From NCBI GenBank assembly GCA_001661515.1, contig LUVW01000008.1, positions 191,232 through 255,231 of the forward strand: a stretch of 64,000 bases of DNA. Reading direction: 5' to 3'. Made by a program: the position numbers and the translations under genes. The notes under the pieces are model-generated. The model was not told where the DNA came from, did no database searches, and was given only the letters and a program-made list of their open reading frames with translations. Below, piece after piece: positions 25,591 through 36,910 of the stretch; within the stretch, counting starts at the first letter, position 1, and each line of letters opens with the position of its first letter. The stretch comes from Capniomyces stellatus. Lineage: Eukaryota > Kickxellomycota > Harpellomycetes > Harpellales > Legeriomycetaceae.

Positions 25591-26683
25591 TTACTCAGAC
25601 TTGGATTTGTCGTTATCGATAATTGCAAGCATGTTATCTACATCTTCAGTCTGCTTTTGAACCTGCTCTTTAGATTTACGAATATTTGCATCGTATATTT
25701 CTGAGCTGGGCCGGCGATGCGATTTAAACATTCGATCAAATAGTGTCGTGAATTGTCCGTAGTTGTAGTTGAAGTATAAATGATGTATAGTATGATGTGC
25801 TGCACCGTTTATGACTGGGTTGTCTGAGATGTAGTTTCCTATTGTTTTTCAATTGTAAACGTTATGTTGGGCTATGTTTTCTTTTCACCGAATTTATTTT
25901 GGATTGTTTTTGTTGCTAAACAGCTTATCACTTGTATTTCAAAAAACAATATAATGAAAATATAGTTACCATCATGAATCATAACACTCCAAACGTTTAC
26001 AAATGCAAAAAGTCCAAGATAGAGGCCCTTATATATAGGGAAGGTAAAGACTGCGATGTGGTATGGAATGGACTGCAAGTAGCCATCGATTGGATTGAAG
26101 GCATGCGACGCAAATGGTGTGCAAACTATTTTTAAAACGCAGATTTATAAGAGTTGGTTTGTTAAAATATACAATAAAGGTATAAACATTTACCTATCCA
26201 TTTATGGTGCAATTTGTGTAGAGGTGCATATAACAATGGGTGGTGCAGCAGTCTATGCACCCAGTAAATGCAGAAATCCGTAAACAGTATAAATCCTATT
26301 CCGCTGACAACAAGATATGGTGCTCCGAATTCGAATGGTTCGTCGTAAAGTAAAGATTTTCCCTTAATTTCGGCATAGATCCAAGGAATGGTCAATGCCG
26401 TAATTATAGGAAACGCCTTCATTGACGTGTTAATTTCCATCTGAACTTGGTTCTTCAGAAACTTTGGGTGCTTAAGGTTGTCTTTATCGTAGTTGAAATA
26501 GTACACGAATCCCGATGTTCCAAAATAAAAGACCGTAACGTATGTGTAGATAAACACCGCCAGTGTGGTTAGCTCTCTGAGTAGATTATCTCGAGGAAGA
26601 ACTTCAGCTCCAAGCACATTTGCAATAGATTCGAACGCCGAGTCGAAAAAGTAATCATTCGCGTACTCTAGAACAATGTCCAT
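25591..26683 (-). CDS. ERG3: C-5 sterol desaturase (delta7-sterol 5(6)-desaturase), 297 aa
   Basis: Introduces the C5-C6 double bond in ergosterol synthesis; a di-iron enzyme of the ER membrane in the fatty-acid-hydroxylase superfamily. Exons: 26683-26194, 26125-25970, 25838-25591; phases close to 297 residues, within the family range. The three histidine clusters are visible: HRLLHH, HKLHHKW and GAAHHTIHH. Family-specific stretches are [33 protein letters not shown] (spliced across exons 1-2), VMIHDGNY and [16 protein letters not shown]. Hydrophobic membrane segments occur before the first His box and between the second and third. The tail is short, charged and Ser/Lys-rich. The ERG3 assignment over other hydroxylase-superfamily members (for example ERG25) rests on the [12 protein letters not shown] and [11 protein letters not shown] stretches. 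Confidence 0.93.
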
Positions 26684-29174
26684 GTTTGGCTTTTTCTATC
26701 CTAAATATATTTATTTGGTGATTGTTATAAATACTGTGAAATGTCGCAACTTTTTTTTGTGAAGCAAAATCTAAACTAAGCACCCCTTCTAAATTCTCAA
26801 TTTTTAATATTTGAAAAAAAATAAAAATAAAACAAAATAGCCTTTATACTGAATAAATTCTGAAAGGACCTGCTTGTTTCCAGGGTTAGATATCTCAAAT
26901 GTTAATCAATAACTTTTAATGGTAATAAGGTTTACTTTTTCTTAGTCTTTTTCTTTTCTCTTGTACTTTGTCTTTTTTTACTTTATTGAAATTGTATTTT
27001 GTCTTTTGCTCTGATTCTTTATCAATTTTCATCTGTTTAATTTTTTTTTTTAAATGATATTTTGTCTTTTTTTTTTACTCTCGATTATTTAACTACTAAT
27101 TTGGTTCAAGTCTTACTTTAAAGGAAAGGACTGATGCTCCTTTGTGTGCTTGCAACTAAAATCAGCCAATAATATAATACTGTTTGTATTATTTATGAGT
27201 ATTATTAAATGAAGAATCTGAACATGATTAGGTTATATTTGTGCTTTTATACGGGCTTTCCGATTAAACTACACGCTATTTTCCCCAATGTGTATTTGGG
27301 ATCTTCTACCTCGAGCTTTTGTTTGTTTTTCCTTATTAAAGTCGCTTATTTTTTAACAACTTGCTCGTGAAAATTTGGTGGTAATATCATTTCTTGCCAA
27401 TAAACCCTGCCAATCTGCATATTTATCTTTTACTCAGTTTTTCGTTGGCCCTTTTCATTTTGTTATTAATAATTTCCCAGTAAAACAGATAATCGTAAGA
27501 TTGTTTATAAACGGACTGGGTTTATTGAACATACGTTTTTTGCAACAATATCATTACAAGTGCCACTATTTAACTTTATTTGAAGCCTATTTATTGGGTG
27601 TTGGCGATAATTTCTTCGAAGATTTAGACGATCTCTTCAAAACTAGCGCTAGCCTTGAGTGTAGTGAGGAAGCAGCCAAAAACAAATGTAATGTTGACAG
27701 TGATGAGGATACTTGAGAGACTTTGGTGTTAATACTAGCACCTGGCTTTGATCAGACAAACATGGTGTCTGTGCCGTACTACAAAAGTTTTTTTATAACA
27801 TTATCTGGCTACAAGTTCAACAAGTATCATAAAGGTGTGCTAAGTCGATAAAGGTGGTACAATAACGGACTGGCAGTAACAAACCAAAGCAATAAAAGCG
27901 TGTTAACTGAAAACTCGGCCAACCATACACTTGATCTTTTTTTACCTTTTGCCTTTTGCCTTCTGCCTTTTGCCTTTTATGTTGTTTTGCCATATTCCCA
28001 AACTATGAATTGCGGTAAAGTAACACCTCTTCAGGGCAAATATCAGGCCATTTCTTTAAACAGGGAAATGGGCCGAGTTGGCTGAGTGCAAACGATTGAT
28101 TCTGGAAATTACCTTTGCCAACTAAGCGATATTTGAATTGGCAGCCTGGTCGAAGGGAGGAATTTTCTTCTTTCCATCTGCTTTAACTGGTGAGGCTGAC
28201 GTACCAAGTATATACTTGTGATAAAACACACAAAAGGTGTTTAAATTGATGTTCTACCTTAACGTTTTTAGCAAATACCAGTTGCTGTTAGTCCAAAATT
28301 GAAAGATGACTGTAAAATTTATACTATCCAGGTCAGCATAGTGATCACTTATATATGCTTCTCTTGTTGGCTTTGTGGATTTAAATAGTATGATTGGTAT
28401 TTTTTAAAAAAAGCTAGGTGCACCTGAGATGTTGACAGTCATGTGAATTAAGTGGGCTCCAATTGCCCGAGTTGTTGCTCAAGTATAAACAACCATTGGC
28501 TATAAACATTGGGCAAAACATAATTTCTCAAGTAGTAGAATTGGGAATTTTAGCCAATGGAACCCCTTTGTTTTTGCAAAATAGTTATCTTTATTTTGGT
28601 GTGCGAATGGTGGTTGTGGTATTTCTGAACTATTGATAATACTAATGTTTATTGGCTGAAAGGAGAAAACTTGAGTTATGAAACTAGGGTTAATTATGTA
28701 TGATTAGATATCGCAATTCCGAGCGAAGCAATAAGTGGCACTAAAACTTGATGTCATTTCGTTGACATCTTTTACTTACTGGCTACGGCAAAACGTGTTT
28801 TTTTTCTTTAAGTGTATTTTTACAAAACAGTTTTGGGAGAAACAACAATAATCTGCTCAAACAAGATGACTAATTAAACTATTATTCCAACGTATTTGAG
28901 CTGTTTAAATAGTAGCAACTAGCTTGATAGTTTTAAAGTCGAACAAAAAAAACAAAAAACAAAAAACAAATTGACAAATTGACAAGAGCACTAAAGGCTT
29001 ATTTATAAAAAACATTAAATTATTACCGATATTAGCCAAGACAAGTTATATAACAACCAAATACTGCCCTTTATGAGCAAAAAGTAGATTCAAATGATCC
29101 AAGTCTACACTCTGTAATATTTACATTTTTAACAATTATCTTCTGTCTAATATATTAATACAAGTACAACCAGG
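26684..29174. other. Gene-free stretch, 2.5 kb
   Basis: AT-rich spacer between the divergently transcribed ERG3 and mS38-like genes. It contains T-rich tandem words around 26940-27080 (variants of TTTTGTCTTTT) and a CCTTTTGCCTTTTGCC-type repeat near 27945-27980. One plus-strand ORF at 27375-27716 ends in an acidic tail but matches no family known to me. Confidence 0.5.
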
Positions 29175-30181
29175 ATGCCGTTTTTAATAGGAGGGTACAG
29201 CAAAGCAAGCGCCGTATCAAAAACCATGAAAATAATACGTCTAGGAGACGCAAACAAGCTCTGCAACAATAGCTCACGATTTAGGATTCTAACTAGAGGC
29301 TTTTCAGAGTCTGAATCAAAAAGTAAAAAAATAGTTTCTGGATCGACAAAAAAGGAGGCAAAAGCTGCTGTTCCAAAAACAATAGTCCAAGAACTAACGA
29401 AAAAAGGAGCAGCCCAAAGCTTGTACGATCTAAATATAAAGCTGCCGCAATGGGCACTAGCCTCGTTTTATGCAATGGATAGGCCATTGTTGGATATCGA
29501 CAATTTCAGAGGTATGTGCTTGTGATTTAGCCAAAGAAAAAAACACTATATAAATAATTGTGGATTTAAAATTTTATTGCAAGTCGGCAATCGAGAGGCA
29601 ATATAATAATAAAATGGCTAATCCAATTTAAAAATTTGTTAGAAGCCAAAATCGACAGATTAGGCGATAGAAAATCCGAGTACATGTTTATTAACAAGTC
29701 ATTGGGCTTACCAAACATCTCTAACGATGCATTGCTGCCTGAAATAATAAGACTTGGGCCTTTTGCCGATGCAATTTATGGAATCAACAGCTCCGAGCTT
29801 CATGAATCAGCCAAGGAACACAAGTACATAGACCAGGAGGATGTTGGTGATCTTGTTACGGAATTTTTCGACTCTATAGAGAACTCACTAAATAGCATTG
29901 TACAAAAGCACGGCCGAAGAAATAGATCTAGCGCTTTGTTGAGAGTTTGCAGTAGATACGACGACTTGGTATTTCGGATTGACTCGGGGTTTTCTCCAAA
30001 TGGTTTAAGCCGAAGACTGGTTGATGCCTCCGAATTGGCACTTGGACACCAGCCCCAAATCAAGACAAATAACTACGAACTATCGAGTGTGATCCAAAAG
30101 AAAAAGAAAAAAATGAATAAACACAAATACAAGAAGCTTAGAAAGCGAACCAAGGCATTAAGAAAGCGCCTCGGAAAGTAA
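29175..30181 (+). CDS. Mitochondrial small-subunit ribosomal protein mS38 (COX24/AURKAIP1 type), 291 aa
   Basis: Two exons, 29175-29511 and 29643-30181, phase-consistent, 291 residues. The C-terminal 26 residues (KMNKHKYKKLRKRTKALRKR region) are the hallmark of the mS38/COX24/AURKAIP1 family, a highly basic helix that packs into the mitochondrial 37S/28S subunit. The N-terminus is Ser/Lys/Arg-rich with few acids, as expected of a mitochondrial presequence. Between the two lies an unusually long middle part (about 200 residues), including a conserved-looking segment near RVCSRYDDLVFRIDSGFSPNGLSRRL that I do not recognise. The ATG used is the first in the exon and directly precedes the presequence-like segment. 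Known family members are usually shorter (yeast Cox24 is around 110 residues). Confidence 0.82.
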
Positions 30182-31065
30182 CAGGTATATACTGGCATTT
30201 CCAAATCTTGGCTGCATTTTAACTCGTTTTATTATTGGCATTCGTCCAGGCTCTAACCATTAAACACGACATTTTTACTAGTCAAAATACCACACATACT
30301 ATCAATGGAGTCCTTTGCTGTTTTGTCTCCACTTTAGTTTTACTTTATCTTATTTTTTTATCCCAACTTTAGTTTTAATTTGAACTATAGTGTGTTAGTT
30401 TTGGTTTTAGCTTTAGTGCCAATTTTAGTATTGCTTATCTATTTATCCTTTAGTCAGCTTAGATTTTATAGAATATCCAACTGTAAACGCTAACTTGTAT
30501 CTATCTTAACTATATGTACCAACTTTCTTTCACTTCATTGATATATATTCCAATAAACAACAACAACATTTACTTGGATTGCACCTTAAACTTTGGCATG
30601 GAATTCCTATTTAGTTTTTACATGACGCGTGTTATAAGCATAACCACCAGGCTAAAGAACCTGTTTGTAACCTGTTATAAACGCAGAATATCTATACCTG
30701 AAGTTTCCATAACAAACAATATAGCTAAATAACAGATACAGCCAATAAACCTACAAATGGAAACATGCTTCAAGTCAGTAAACCAAAGTAAAAAAGAATT
30801 AGCTTAAAGTGAACATGGAAATTCAATTAACTAGCTTTGTTTCCTCTAAATATATATTATATTTATTTTAGAAAAAAGCTGGTCAATATATAAATAGAAA
30901 GCGCGAGTTATTTATTCGAAATGAAAGCCCAATAGGGGTAATGAGACCAAGTAGCAAGCTGACTAATAGTAGTCAACAAACTAACGGACACAGACACAGA
31001 TCTAAGCACATATAAAATAAGGGCAGCAATCTTCCTTCAATATTGGCAAAAGTGGAGTATTATAC
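30182..31065. other. Intergenic spacer
   Basis: About 0.9 kb between the mS38-like gene and the repeat tract in front of the HNH-Myb gene. The small plus-strand ORF at 30514-30732 is unsupported. Confidence 0.5.
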
Positions 31066-31150
31066 AAAACAAAACAAAACAAAACAAAACAAAACAAAAC
31101 AAAACAAAACAAAACGAAATAAAACGAAATAAAACGAAATAAAACGAAAT
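31066..31150 (+). repeat. (AAAAC)n microsatellite passing into four AAAACGAAAT decamers
   Basis: From 31066 the DNA is a pentamer AAAAC array; from 31111 it becomes four exact copies of AAAACGAAAT (31111-31150). The last A and T of the final decamer plus the next G form the ATG of the downstream gene, so the 5' leader consists of this repeat. Confidence 0.95.
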
Positions 31151-33104
31151 GCAACTTCCCTGGAACGACAAAGATATTGTTCCAATAATGTTCAAGCTGC
31201 TTGTTCAGCCAGAACTTAGGGGAAAGCGGTTCATAAAGGAGTGTGCTGGAAGAGTCGAGATTGGTGGAGATAAGAAAATAATCGATTCACGGATTTTAAG
31301 AGGGTCCAACAATAATGCGCTTTGTAGATATTGTGGTAAAGAAACCGTAACTGGCTACCAAACTTTCTGCAATCAGAACTGCATTAAGGAGTTCAAAATT
31401 AGAACACAGCCAGAGTTTTTGCGCAAATTATTGAGAGAGCGGGATAATGGTATCTGTGCAGTATGCAAGTTCCCTTCTCTGTATTGGTTTAAAAAGATAT
31501 CAACGTGCGGTTCATATGCTGCAGCAATGGTACTATTAAAAGCTCTAGAAACCGAGGTTAATGCGCTATGGAAAAAGACAACCAGTCGTATCAAAGAGAG
31601 AAAGCATTGGCAGCATAGCACGGACGGTGTAGGCGAAGTTTGTAAGATAATCACAGAGGGGTGTTTTTGGGAAGCTGCACATATTGTAGATGTTCAAGAT
31701 GGTGGGGGAGTATGTGGACTTGACGGACTTAGAACGCTATGCATACCATGTCATGAGGCCGAGACTAGGAGGAAAGAACTGGAAAAGAAAAGGGGGTGGG
31801 GTTTGGAGCATAGTGGTCAACGTGAAGAAAGATTTGACAACAGCGTTAGACTTAATAGACAGAAACACGCCTATACTTGCAAAAACACAGGGTATCATCC
31901 TAGAATTAAATCCCAGCACCTCGAAAACTTTAAAAAGTATTTATTGCTGATTGGAGAAGAGTACGAAAAATATAGAGGTGTTTATGGCGGGGCTGATAAA
32001 GAAGTTGGGCATGATGGCACAGAAAGTAGTGTGCTCAATGACGAGAGAAACAATCATTGTTTAAAAACATATACTTTAGGACCAAAAAACAGCGAGACTT
32101 GTTTTAACACCGAGAGTCCTGATGAGCCTTCCAGTTTAAATAGCGGTGCTGGGCACACGTCATTTTTGGTTGGCAACAACTTAGCTTTTGTGTCAGCCAA
32201 ACGGAAGCACAGTAACGATGGATACGCGCAGCCACGTGCAGACATAGCTTGCATACCAGGTGACGCAGTTAAAGCGGATGCCTATAACAGCAATATGCCT
32301 GGTCCGTTGTTTAGCCAAAAAGACGAAAGGAGACTAGTATCATTAGTTGATAAATATGGCAAGTGTTGGACAGCTTTGCAAAGTTATTTTGAAGATCACA
32401 GCCCTGTAGAGTTGTGCAACTTGTACAATTGTCTTTTGGAATCGGGGTCGGTAGAGTTGCTAAGACAAGGGCTGGGGAGTGTGGACGATAATGCGACCAC
32501 TGGCTGTGTGGGTGCTGAGGCAATGTTTATAAACAGGCAAACAGAAAATCAAAACACTGGGGAATCTGTGAAGGATGGCCCCGAGTATACAACTAAAGAA
32601 CGTGGTGTTGGTGGTTTAGGCTGTGGGCACGAACCCGCTCGTAAATTTAGAGCTTCAACTTTGCGTGAACAGCCCAAAAACATAGGCGAAAGCATGGATA
32701 CGTGTTTAAAACGCAGACATGACGTATGCAGAAAGTCCGCTGATGTACTTGATTGTAGCCGACCTTTAGACATAAAGTATACTCCAGACGCACAAGATAT
32801 CAAGGTTGCGAGATATATAAACTGTACTGAAGCTGAGAGCTATGTCAAACTGACAGCAGACAAGCATGGTCTAGACACGCAGGCTGTTGTTACGCCGGTG
32901 TCAACGCAGCGGACCCATAAAACCAAGTGGGCCGAGGACGAAACCAATGCGTTGATTGAAGGGTATACGCGGTATGGCAAAAGTTGGGCAAGGATAAAAG
33001 ACGAATACAGCAATGTGCTTTCCAATCGGACAAACGTAAATCTTAAAGATAGATTCCGAGTATTGGTTAGAAATAATAGGGTCCGGTGTAGCAACGGGCA
33101 GTAA
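31149..33104 (+). CDS. HNH-nuclease / Myb (telobox-like) fusion protein, 651 aa
   Basis: Single-exon gene. N-terminal part: paired Cys (C59/C62, C74/C78), then C103/C106 and an HNH core, WEAAHIVDV (H178) followed by GGGVCGLDGLRTLCIPCH (C198, C201, H202). This resembles the HNH domain of ZRANB3-type proteins, which includes a C-x2-C...C-x3-C knuckle, the IRT..FLR segment and the GGG-C-L-LRTLC-CH ending. The usual Asp before the first HNH His is Ala here (AAHI), which may weaken metal binding. The middle (about 280-390) is low complexity. A degenerate Myb/SANT unit lies at about 388-428 (YGKCWTAL) and a second at about 591-640 (KTKWAEDETNALIEGY...YGKSWARI...RTNVNLKDRFR), whose last helix is like the telobox of TBF1/TRF-type telomere-repeat binders. 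No SNF2 helicase is present. Nuclease activity and telomeric binding are inference. Confidence 0.75.
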   Translation: MQLPWNDKDIVPIMFKLLVQPELRGKRFIKECAGRVEIGGDKKIIDSRILRGSNNNALCRYCGKETVTGYQTFCNQNCIKEFKIRTQPEFLRKLLRERDNGICAVCKFPSLYWFKKISTCGSYAAAMVLLKALETEVNALWKKTTSRIKERKHWQHSTDGVGEVCKIITEGCFWEAAHIVDVQDGGGVCGLDGLRTLCIPCHEAETRRKELEKKRGWGLEHSGQREERFDNSVRLNRQKHAYTCKNTGYHPRIKSQHLENFKKYLLLIGEEYEKYRGVYGGADKEVGHDGTESSVLNDERNNHCLKTYTLGPKNSETCFNTESPDEPSSLNSGAGHTSFLVGNNLAFVSAKRKHSNDGYAQPRADIACIPGDAVKADAYNSNMPGPLFSQKDERRLVSLVDKYGKCWTALQSYFEDHSPVELCNLYNCLLESGSVELLRQGLGSVDDNATTGCVGAEAMFINRQTENQNTGESVKDGPEYTTKERGVGGLGCGHEPARKFRASTLREQPKNIGESMDTCLKRRHDVCRKSADVLDCSRPLDIKYTPDAQDIKVARYINCTEAESYVKLTADKHGLDTQAVVTPVSTQRTHKTKWAEDETNALIEGYTRYGKSWARIKDEYSNVLSNRTNVNLKDRFRVLVRNNRVRCSNGQ

Positions 33105-33376
33105 CTGTAAGGTGTGCTGTCTGTATAATCAAGCATTGTATTGGGTTAATTTTAAAAAAAAGGAGCATAGAAAAGAATAAAGTTCATACATTGCAAGTCA
33201 GATAGTAGAATGAGCCACAAATTTAAATTTGCGAAAAAGAAAGTGTAACAAGATAAAGCAATGCGAATAAAGGAGTGCTCGAAACATAATCGCTAAAATT
33301 CCAAGTAGCTAATTATAGCGCGGTAGTTTTGATGGAAATAGGAAGTCTCGATGATCTAGAATTGCTACTTAGTAAT

Positions 33377-34816
33377 TTACTTTGTATATGTAGCAACAAA
33401 ATATGTCAAGACCACGCCAAGTAAAGCAGCAACAATCTCCAAGCCAGAAATAGCCAAAAACTCACCGCTGGCTTTTACAATTGTTTGGAGCGCTGAGGTA
33501 CGTATATTCTTGTCGTTTTTGTAGCTGTCATCTGATGCAAGATTTTCATCATCGGTACTGGAATCGGGCTTTGAGTTGCCACCTTTGCGGTTGCGTAGAT
33601 GATGGTGCGTATTGCCATCTTTTCCTGTTTTAATATAATGTTCAAGCTCCGCCAAGGCGCTGTTTACTGTTTCGTTTGTCGGGTCCATTTTCAGGGACTT
33701 TTTGTAAGAAACCTTTGCCTCTGAATACTCTCCTTTTAAAAACGAAACTCTTCCTACGACACAACAAAACACAGTAATAGTCAAGACAATGCGATAGGGC
33801 GGCGGTTAGTATGTAACAGCCCATACATCAGAGTTACCCAACTCTTATCTCTAGTTTTCAGGCCTTTTCACTTGTTTGTGTTTAGTTTCATTTCATTTAT
33901 CTTATTCTAAAAGATTTTCAACTATGATTTCTTTGTTTTACAACCAAGGTAAACAGAAACCCAAATGCGAAATATGTTACATACGTCAAGTCCCAGTTTG
34001 TTTTTTTTGGATATGTTTGTTTGTTTACTTAATTATTTGCTATTTACCTTGCAAGTACGGCCCTTTAGCCCATTCTGGCCTTAGCACAACCACTTGATCA
34101 GCATGCCGTTGAGCCATAACATACTCGCCTTGTTTGATTAGACACAAACATGCATTTGAGTGCAACTTTTCATTGTACATGTCAAAGGACAGCCCCTCAC
34201 GGTATAACGTCAAGGCTTCTTGGACTTTCCCCTGCTTATACAAAGCATTTCCCTTTTCACGACACTCTTCTGCAGCTTTGCGCTCTTCCTCCTCAAGCTC
34301 TTGTTCGCTTTTATTGGCCTTAGATTGTTTGGCTTTGTTTTTTTCGTTTTTGTTTTTAGCTGCATTGTTTCTATTCCTATTTGAAGCTTCATAATCTGCT
34401 TTGTTCTGTTTACTCTTATTCTCGATTGCATCTCGGCGAATAAGAGCGCCATTTGACTCTTCAACTTTGCCTAATTCCTTATAGGCTTTGGCCATCCTGG
34501 TAAGTGCAACTGAATGTATGGTTGTGCAGCCTTCTGCCACTTTATCGTCGATTTCCGTGTTTAGAAACAACATTACCTTATTGCAATCTTCGATCGCCTC
34601 TTCCCAAAGCCCCAGCTGCATTTTGCAAGTGGCCCTGGATAAAAATGGTAGTGCTGACTGAACTGGCAAAACACATAATTCATTGAAATACTCCAAAGCA
34701 CCATTGTAATCTTCGCTTTCCAAGCACTTTGAAGCATCTGCCAATATAATAGCTGCCTCTCTATGAGGTGGTTCCTCGGGCTTAAACCCCAAAAAAGACA
34801 TCATTTTGATATTCAA
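33377..34816 (-). CDS. Tetratricopeptide-repeat protein with C-terminal membrane anchor, 381 aa
   Basis: Two exons, 34816-34048 and 33753-33377, joined in phase (split Gly, YLQGRVSFLKGEYSEA). The N-terminal third carries TPR-like helices (ALEYFNELCVL, LFLSRATCKMQLGLWEEAIEDC). A strongly charged Lys/Glu coiled-coil-like linker follows (about residues 140-185). A second TPR block spans the splice site (AEECREKGNALYKQGK, NACLCLIKQGEYVMA, FLKGEYSEAKVSYKKSLKMDP). After a Ser/Asp linker the last about 22 residues are hydrophobic (LEIVAALLGVVLTYFVA) and end in TYTK, a typical tail anchor. A chaperone-adaptor role (SGT or TOM34-like) is conceivable but not shown. The start could alternatively be one of the next Met residues (MMSFLGF), four or five codons in. 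Confidence 0.8.
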
Positions 34817-35614
34817 GACTTTACTGCTGGTTTATTCTCTCGCTCAATGGTGGGGGGGGGCAATCGCCTACTATCGCTTTCCTTTTTTTGAAATGTCTGA
34901 TTAAGAACAGCTATAGCTTTAATGCTAAGAAAAAGTACTTGGCTCCAAACAATTCAGTACTGATTTTTTTTAAAAAAAAAACAAACACGTATGCAAACTG
35001 TTTGTACTGGAATTAGTATATTTGTCATTTAAATTGTTTTTTAGTCTAGTTTTTTTTTACAAAGAAACATTGTAGCACCAAATGTAGTATAGCATAAGAA
35101 TCGCTTAACTAGTGGTTAGAATCATGCCAATTGCCCAATTTTTCATTTATCTATTAAATCCTACTTGTTGTAAACAAACCGCTTATAAAGCGCCACGATT
35201 TGAGCCTAAAGCTAGGTGATTGTTCAAGTCTCATTGTGATAGCATGGAAAGCAACATAAATTTAAAACAAAAGCGGTGTATATTGAGCTCCAAAGTCAAG
35301 TATGAGTTTATGCTGTACCATCCAGAGTCTAGCGAGCTATTAATGTATACTCACAATGTGTATATGGATATGTTTTAAAACAAACCAATTTTAACAAACT
35401 TCTTAATGAAAAAAGATGGACATTACCCCCCCCCCCCCCAAAAAAAACAGTCTTTTTTTCACTTTTATTTTTAAATATAATTTTTGACATTGATAAAGTA
35501 ATAGTAGCAATAAGCGAATATTGGAGAGAATATAATATTCATGAATGAATAAATGAGAAAAGAAAAATAGGTAAAATAGGTAAAATGGAAGACAAAGACT
35601 TGAGGCTAAAGCAG
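34817..35614. other. Intergenic spacer with homopolymer runs
   Basis: 0.8 kb between the TPR gene and RPT5. It contains a G run near 34849-34860 and a C run followed by A run near 35427-35447, hard to sequence but without gene content. Confidence 0.5.
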
Positions 35615-36910
35615 TTATGCAAAGTACTGTAGAGAAGTCTTCTTTCTTGCTTGAACTTCTTGAATACCTTCCATAAAATCTTCATGGTTAAGTTGGGTGC
35701 CTCCACGACGTAAAGCAATCATTCCAGCTTCTACACAAATAGCCTTACACTGGGCGCCATTGAATTCGTCACAACTGCGGGCAAGTTCGTCAAAGTTTAC
35801 GTTGCTTGACACGTTCATTTTGCGGGAGTGAATCTGAAGAATTCTGGCCCTGGCTGTCTGGTTAGGAAGCGGGAATTCGATTTTACGGTCCAGACGGCCT
35901 GAACGTAAAAGGGCAGGATCCAAAATATCGATACGATTTGTTGCTGCAATAACCTTAATGCGATCATCGTTACCAAACCCGTCAAGCTGGTTAAGCAGCT
36001 CCAACATTGTTCTCTGCACCTCACGGTCGCCGCTTTTTTCGCTGTCAAATCTCTTTGTACCAATAGCATCCAATTCGTCGATAAATATAATGCATGGCGA
36101 TTTTTCTTTGGCAAGTGCAAATGCATCACGCACCATCTTTGCACCATCTCCAATAAACATCTGTACTAGCTGTGGTCCTGCTAATTTCAGATATGTGGAT
36201 TGTGTCTGGGCAGCACAGGCTCTTGCAAGCAATGTCTTACCAGTGCCAGGTGGCCCATACATCAAAACTCCCTTTGGTGGCTTAATCCCTAAATTTTTAA
36301 ATCTCTCTGCATGTGTCATTGGCAACACAATTGCTTCAACCAGCTCTTCAATCTGCTTATCCAACCCTCCGATATCTGTATAGTCCTCTGTTGGCTTTTC
36401 ATCCACCTCCATGGCTTTGACTCTTGAATCATACTCTGGTGGAAGCTTCTCCAAAACCAAGAAGCTATCCTTATGCACACCAATCAAGTCCCCTGCCTCC
36501 AAATCGGCCGAATCTACAAGCCCAATAAGTGGCAAGAATATTGTTTGGCGAGTTGAGGTCTTAATAACAGCACATTTTCCCTTTCTTTGAGAATCCAAAT
36601 CTACGTTGGCTCCATCTTCCTCCTCCTCATCTGGCTTAATGTCCAAAATTTCAACAACATTACCAACCAAGTATGGGAGCTGTTTATTCATCTCTATTTT
36701 TAAACCATTGTCCTTAATCTTTTCTGACATATTCTGCTGCTCGTGCGACATTCTAGAGTATTCACTTTTGAGAACTCTGATTTCATTTTCAATCAATCTG
36801 GCACGGCCCGAAATCTCCTGGTTGCTTAGTCGTAAGATCTCCTGATCCAGTTCTGAGAAATCATCGGTAGCCGCTACTGTCTGTTCTAATGTTCGGGCTG
36901 AACCTGACAT
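35615..36910 (-). CDS. RPT5: 26S proteasome regulatory ATPase RPT5 (PSMC3), 431 aa
   Basis: AAA+ subunit of the 19S base that unfolds and translocates substrates into the 20S core; cytosol and nucleus. Intronless, full length. Order: N-terminal coiled coil (about 20-75, with [19 protein letters not shown]), OB fold (about 80-155), AAA core with Walker A GPPGTGKT at 219-226, pore loop [10 protein letters not shown], Walker [10 protein letters not shown] at 274-282, sensor AATNR at 322-326, [10 protein letters not shown] with arginine fingers at 337-346, and a C-terminal helical domain. The [23 protein letters not shown] and [18 protein letters not shown] stretches are diagnostic of the RPT5 branch. 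The last three residues are YFA: the HbYX tail normally has Tyr at the penultimate position (FYA in yeast, YYA in human), here Phe. The stop codon follows directly. Confidence 0.96.
   Translation of the reverse strand: MSGSARTLEQTVAATDDFSELDQEILRLSNQEISGRARLIENEIRVLKSEYSRMSHEQQNMSEKIKDNGLKIEMNKQLPYLVGNVVEILDIKPDEEEEDGANVDLDSQRKGKCAVIKTSTRQTIFLPLIGLVDSADLEAGDLIGVHKDSFLVLEKLPPEYDSRVKAMEVDEKPTEDYTDIGGLDKQIEELVEAIVLPMTHAERFKNLGIKPPKGVLMYGPPGTGKTLLARACAAQTQSTYLKLAGPQLVQMFIGDGAKMVRDAFALAKEKSPCIIFIDELDAIGTKRFDSEKSGDREVQRTMLELLNQLDGFGNDDRIKVIAATNRIDILDPALLRSGRLDRKIEFPLPNQTARARILQIHSRKMNVSSNVNFDELARSCDEFNGAQCKAICVEAGMIALRRGGTQLNHEDFMEGIQEVQARKKTSLQYFA

Noticed and set aside
27375..27716. 113-codon plus-strand ORF with an acidic C-terminal tail (FEDLDDLFKTS...DSDEDT)
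   Set aside because: The tail looks coding-like, but the upstream part is AT-driven hydrophobic sequence, there is no family match, and no phase-consistent upstream exon was found.
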